The notes under the pieces were generated by a model. That model worked only from the letters and a program-made list of their open reading frames with translations, searched no databases and was not told the DNA's origin. DNA of 64,000 nt. Origin: Nicotiana tabacum. Taxonomy: Eukaryota; Streptophyta; Magnoliopsida; Solanales; Solanaceae. Numbering within the stretch: position 1 is the first letter of the stretch; the number at the start of each line of letters is the position of its first letter. Location: NCBI RefSeq assembly GCF_000715075.1, contig NC_134096.1:62505854-62569853 (forward strand), given 5' to 3'. Below are positions 59,282-64,000 of this stretch, piece by piece. A program made the translations under genes and the position numbers.

Positions 59282-60563
59282 TCTAGGTTCATAGGTTCTA
59301 CAAGTCATGAGAAAGTGTCTAGTAGAGTCTTGCGAATCGGTATGATGACGTCCATACCTATCTTCGAGAGGCTACAGGGCATTTAGGATAAACTTCCCAT
59401 ATTTCTTTCCTTATCGTACGACATTGATTCAACTTGAAGCGTAACTCTTTGAATTCCTTCCACGCATTCGTATGCGCAAATGAGCGCTCGGTATCAGCTG
59501 TGCATCAATGGCTTGTGATTCCATTGATGAGGTGCGAGATATGATTTTTGTGTGCTGATGATGGGCCAATCTTGAAGACTTGAGGCCGGGGTTTTGACGG
59601 TAGCTTGAGCATTGAGATTTTGATTGTGTGAGCACGTGATTTTGTACTTATATGTCCGGTAACGTCCCTATGAGTGGAATTTATGACTAGATGGGTGGTT
59701 AGATGGCTATATGATAAGTATAATTTAACTGCGGGATGTGTCTATATAGATTGAATTTGACGAGAAGAGTTTGCCTGTGATGTAAAAAAGGGCTATTGGG
59801 TGATTGATTTCTATCTTGATGTGACGTATAGTCTCGAGTGTATTGGAGTATCTTTCATGTTGTTCAATTGTGAAACGAATTAGATTCTCATGTCTTGTTG
59901 ATGAATTCAGAATCAGGAAGATTAAGTGATTACGTAGTAGTTGTAGCTGTGGAAGGGTATAGAGAGATGTCAGTTTGAGGCAAAACAGGTGGGCTATCTA
60001 CTGCGGGGGTTCTGAGGTTGTGTGATCCCTATGTTATTTTGTAGAGAGTTCCCTTTTACTAATGAATTATAGGTGTTGCAATTGAGTTTGGATCACTGGT
60101 GGAAGTTGGCTTGACTGTTATAAAGGTGAATGAGTGGTATTATGGTAGTAATAGAGCATGGGCATTGTGAGTTATTGTGTATTTTGATCTATGGATTTGG
60201 GCCAAGTGGGGGAGTTTGCTATCGACAATTTGATTGCATGATTATGTGTTGTACCGGTTTCAGTTTGAGGCATACTTGTGGATCGGTTATGACTTGCACA
60301 TGTTGGTTTTGAGGATGAATTAAGCAAAGGAATTTCTGGATACAGGTTGTATTACACTCTATGGGTATACGGAAATCATGGGATGATTGAGTGGTTATTC
60401 ATGAAGGATATAGTGCGCATGGAGTAGGAATTTGCTTGGTGGTGTGCAATTGCTTCTTTGGGTGTTGTCATGCTAATGGGGCACATGTCGTTTGACCTGT
60501 TTGGGTGGTGCAATTGAGATTTGAATAGAGTGGATGACTCTCGAGAATGGTTCTAATGGATTC
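59282..60563. other. Element E interior, non-coding
   Basis: No gag, zinc knuckle or other domain is recognised on either strand; the longest frames are 60-70 codons without signature. The boundary to element F is defined only by F's LTR start. Confidence 0.5.
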
Positions 60564-63355
60564 TATAATGACCCGATCAGTCGTTTTGCTTTTTAGAATC
60601 TCGTTCTCCTAAATAAGACTCCCCGTATATGCTTGTACTATTTTATGACTTGCGGGGATGGTTAGTTTTTGGAAGGGTTCGGGTTGAAATCGGAACACTT
60701 GGTTCCTTGGTTTGGCTTTAAAAGGATATGTTTGACTTTGATCAATGCTTTGAGTAAACGGCCTCAGAATTGGTATTTGATGGTTCCAATAGATTCGTAT
60801 GATGATTTCGGACATGGGCGTATGTTTGGACCGGGTTTTGGATAACCCGAGAGCATTTCAGTGCATAATAGTGAAAATTGGTTCTTTGAAGGTTTTAAAG
60901 TTCTTTAAATTTGGTTTGAAGCATGATTTGGTATTATCGAGGTGTAATTGGGATTCCGAGCCTGAGAGTAGTTTCGTATGGTGATTTAAGACTTGCCCGC
61001 AAAAGTTGGTGTCATTCTGAGTAGTCTAAGTATGATTCGACGCGTTCAGAGCAATTTGGAAACTTGAAGTTCATATTTTGATTCAATTCGATTTTAGGGT
61101 GCGATTCTTAGTTTCGTTGTTGATTTATGCATTTCGAGAGTTCGATCAGGTCCGTATTATGTTTATCTACTTGTTGGTTCATTTGGACTTGGTCCCGAGT
61201 GGCTTGGGTGAGCTTCGGACCGCTCGGAGCAATGTTGGAAAAACCAGAAATTCTAGTTCTGGTTTCCTTCTTCGCGAACGCGGAAGGACTCTTGTGTTCG
61301 TGATGTAGGAATTTGGGCTGGGTGATTTTGCGCTACGCGTTCGTGATAGCCAGCCCGCATTTGCGAAGGTCTGGGACCTGTAACCTTCGTATTCGCGTGA
61401 GGTGACTCGCATTCGCGTAAAGGAGCTCGGGCTGGGATTTGGGCCGCTGTTATTCTTTGCGTTTGCGAAGGGTAAGCCAAGCCAGCCTCCACGTTCGCGA
61501 GGCCCCTGACGGGTTCATGATGAGTCACGTCTAGGGGGCCAGGGCCGTTTGCCTTCGCGAACGCGAGGCCTCTTCCTCGTTCGCGATGAAGAAGGCAGTT
61601 GGGCAGTGTGTTTTAAAATCAGGACTTAAGCCATTTTTGGGTTCATTTATTGCACTTGTGGGCAATTTTGGAGCTTTAAAGAGGGGGATTTCAACCTAGC
61701 TTTTGAAGGTAAGTAATTTCTACCTAATGTGAGTTTAATACATATATTATGGGTAGATTTTAACATGTAAATTTGTGAAAATCATTGGTTTTGATGAAAA
61801 ATCTAAGTTTTTATAAAAATGGGATTTAACCACGAAAATGGTTATGGAATTTAGTGAAAAGCATATATTTGAGTTCATGAGGTTATGGGTAACAACTTTC
61901 TTCAAACATTTCCGGAATCCGGACACGTGGGCCGGGGGAGAAGTTTAGGAATTGTTCAATTAGGGTTGGGAAATCACTTTAATAGTTAGGATATGTACTT
62001 TTGAACATGTATTGTTTATTTTATATAATATTTGACTAGTTTCACGTCGTTTGGCATTGAGTTGAGGGTTTAAAGCACATTTGTGGATCAGAAAGTAAGC
62101 TTTGAGACCAGGTAAGTCTCTTTTCTAACCTTGTAAGAGGGAATTAACCCTATGGGAGAATTGAATTAATATGTGCTTCTATTTGTGGGGGCTACGTACG
62201 CACGAGATGACGATAGTCCATACGTAGCTACTAATTATGCTTATGTCCGGCTAGTTTAGGACCTAAATCATATGATACTTGCGATGTTTGAACCCTACTT
62301 GCTAATTTAAGTGCTTAAATCATATTGGAACTTGATAAAGGAATTGTAAAAGGTTGAATTTCATTTACTTGAGTTTTGGACGGGTTAGTTGATAATTAAT
62401 GAGAATTGATGTCTCCTTGAATATTAACCTCTTAATAATCTTTGAATCGGTTGTTTATAAAGTATTTTCTCCTCTTGTGGAGCGGGCCGAACGCCTTGGT
62501 AATAGAATAGATGCATCTATGGTTCGTGCCGTTCGACCCTCGGCAGTGCAAAATTTATATATTTGTATGTTGGATCGGGCCGTACGACCTCAACATAATT
62601 CGTGCGTAATAATTCTTGGAGCCCAATTATAACTGATATTGTCTCACTGGCTTGAGAGATTAATTTGTTAAATGATGGAAAAGTAATTTGGGATTTTCTA
62701 TTAGTGAAAGAATTGTTCATTTATTTCTTGTTATTGAGTTTTCACCTGTATTTATATAGTCTATGCCTAGTTGTAATTTCAGTATTTTATTGTTAGCCCA
62801 TAGTAAGTGTCGAAATCGACCCCTCGTCGCTACTTCTTCGAGATTAGACTAGATACTTACTGGGTACATGTTTTTTATATACTCATGCTACACTTCTGTA
62901 CTAATCGTGCAGGATCTGAGGCAGGTGCATCTGGTTATCAGTCTGGCGCGCTTCCTTGACTTCCTCAAGACTTAGCGGTGAGCTGCCTTCCGAGCCCGTT
63001 CTGTAGCACCCAAAGTCTTCCTTTTTTTTTTACTTTTTGTCTATTCACGTCAGACAATATTGTAGTAATATTTTATATATTCTACTAGTAGCTCATACAC
63101 TTGTGACACTAGGTCTTGGAAATTATGCTAGTAGACACATGATGATTTTTGGGTAATTTTACTTATCTCATTTGCTCTTAAAATTAGTTTCTCTGATATT
63201 ATTAAATGTTTACTTCATATTTATGCACTACTTAAAAATCAGATATCTTAAAGATATTAAAAAAAAATAATCATGGGGTTAGTTCACTATTGGCTTGCCT
63301 AGCGGTAGCGTTGGGCGCCATCATGGCCTATAGGAGAAATTGGGCCGTGAAAACA
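60564..63355 (+). repeat. Element F 5' LTR, 2792 bp
   Basis: It starts TATAATGACCCGATCAG, where a first dinucleotide TG has probably become TA, and ends GTGAAAACA. It carries the conserved GTCCCGAGTGGCTTGGGTGAG-type module (61190-61213) and a CpG-rich block of TTCGCGAACGCG motifs (61265-61595). Bases near 62480-62600 (GCGGGCCGAACGCC and similar) match element A's LTR region near 3250-3350 in inverse orientation. Confidence 0.8.
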
Positions 63356-63367
63356 TGGTATCAGAGC
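63356..63367 (+). other. Element F primer-binding site (tRNA-iMet)
   Basis: TGGTATCAGAGC, intact and directly abutting the LTR. Confidence 0.88.
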
Positions 63368-63544
63368 ACTAGGTTCACGTAGGTCTCACAAGTTATGAGC
63401 AGGCCTAATAGAGTTTTGTGGATTGGTGCAGAGACATCTGTACTTATCTTCGAGAGGCTATGAGGTGTTAGGAAACTACTCTTTCTTCATATCCTATCGT
63501 GCAGTTGCTGTTATACTAAGTGTCTTTCTCTTATTCTCTCACAG

Positions 63545-64000
63545 ATAGTGAGAACGGGCACAACAGATGTTCCAGACCCAGGAGGAGCTGCTCCCCCTGT
63601 TGCTAGAGGTTGTGGCAGAGGCCGAGGGAGGGCACCAACCCGAGGTAGGGGATGAGGACGTACCAGAGTTGCCCCACCCATGCCCCCAGCAGATCCAGTA
63701 GAGGATCCAATTATTGAAGAGCAGGGCGAGGTTCCTGTAGTAGAACCAACCACGATAGATTTCATGTCAGCACCGGGCTTCCAAGAGGTCATGGACCATA
63801 TGCTACGGTTCATGAATACTATGACCCAAGCCGGTTTATTTCCAGCAGAACCAGCCACATCTCAGGTTGGAGGGAGAGAACATACCCCTACTGCTCAGGC
63901 TCCTGGGCATGCAGCTGCTGTATATCAAACCCCAGGCACACTACCCATGGGCAGAGCCCAGCTAGTGGCAGCAGCCGTACCTGAGCCCAGACCAACTGCC
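63545..64000 (+). pseudogene. Element F gag N-terminus (start lost, one stop, runs off window)
   Basis: In the frame homologous to element A's MVRTRS start, the first codon is ATA (63545-63547). The frame continues VRTGTTDVPDPGGAAPP, a GRGRGRAP stretch, then a TGA at 63653-63655 where CGA (Arg) is expected. It stays open to the window end (EEQGEVPVVEPTTIDF, SAPGF). The IIEEQGEV and SAPGF motifs are shared with element A. Confidence 0.82.

Larger units (their letters stand above)
56015..60563 (+). mobile_element. Element E: long-LTR Ty3-type element, plus strand, partial
   Basis: It begins TGTAACGACCCGATCGG at 56015, directly after CCCCCGGG of element D's LTR. Its 5' LTR runs to 59266 and its primer site starts at 59270. 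The interior (59290-60563) has no recognisable gag, although gag starts within 200 nt of the primer site in elements A, D and F. It may be a non-coding derivative (LARD-like). It is followed by element F; the right half of E is outside the window or lost. Confidence 0.75.
60564..64000 (+). mobile_element. Element F: Ty3/gypsy retrotransposon, plus strand, partial
   Basis: 5' LTR 60564-63355, tRNA-iMet primer site, then gag running off the window. The LTR and gag resemble those of element A, so A and F belong to one family in opposite orientation. Whether F is inserted in E or merely adjacent cannot be decided, because E's continuation is not visible. Confidence 0.83.

Overview
The window is plant nuclear DNA, most likely from a solanaceous species and plausibly Nicotiana. 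The evidence is GT-AG introns, dicot-type retrotransposons with very long LTRs, tRNA-Met and tRNA-Lys primer-binding sites, hAT and Stowaway MITEs, and an RTE-type LINE with a (TTG)n tail. The species assignment is inference; no marker settles it. Only three host genes are supported, all on the + strand between about 26.1 and 41.4 kb. Everything else is layered transposable-element sequence, largely decayed.

Left block, 1-25515. Element A is a Ty3/gypsy element with a 2.67 kb LTR, on the minus strand and cut by the window start. It sits inside the reverse transcriptase of element B, a Tat-like Ty3/gypsy element with a tRNA-Lys primer site, also minus. About 2.6 kb of unassigned DNA follows and carries two hAT-type non-autonomous elements. 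Element C is a Tat-like element of about 13.6 kb with both LTRs (11946-12613 and 24848-25515) and gag, protease, RT, RNase H and integrase on the minus strand. It also has an intron-containing extra ORF on the opposite strand with its own TATA box. A 2257-bp LTR-like insertion (19513-21769) splits C's RT and is bounded by a perfect 5-bp duplication.

Gene island, about 25.6-41.4 kb. (1) A Ninja/AFP-family transcriptional co-repressor has two exons (26111-28532, 320 aa). (2) A plastid-translocator-like sugar-phosphate/nucleotide-sugar transporter of the At3g17430 type has nine coding exons (31161-38591, 377 aa), with a Stowaway MITE in an intron and two short uORFs in the presumed leader. (3) CRR7, a chloroplast NDH assembly factor, has three exons (40020-41356, 153 aa). 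They have unrelated jobs (ABA/jasmonate signalling, membrane transport, plastid NDH assembly) and show no sign of functional clustering.

Right block, 41.6-64 kb. A MITE and a broken RTE-type LINE lie downstream of CRR7. Element D is a decayed Ty3/gypsy chromovirus with a chromodomain, minus strand, with LTRs at 46014-48883 and 53933-56014. Its right LTR has lost about 970 bp, gained a 797-bp hAT element that contains a retrotransposon gag fragment, and is then cut by element E. E is plus strand with a 3.25 kb LTR and no gag where one is expected. Element F is plus strand with a 2.79 kb LTR; its gag runs off the window and has lost its start codon.

The most unusual signal is in the long LTRs of A, D, E and F. 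All four share a conserved module next to the promoter. Beside it, at the same place, each carries a dense cluster of short CpG-rich motifs that differs between elements. This looks like an exchangeable U3 cassette.
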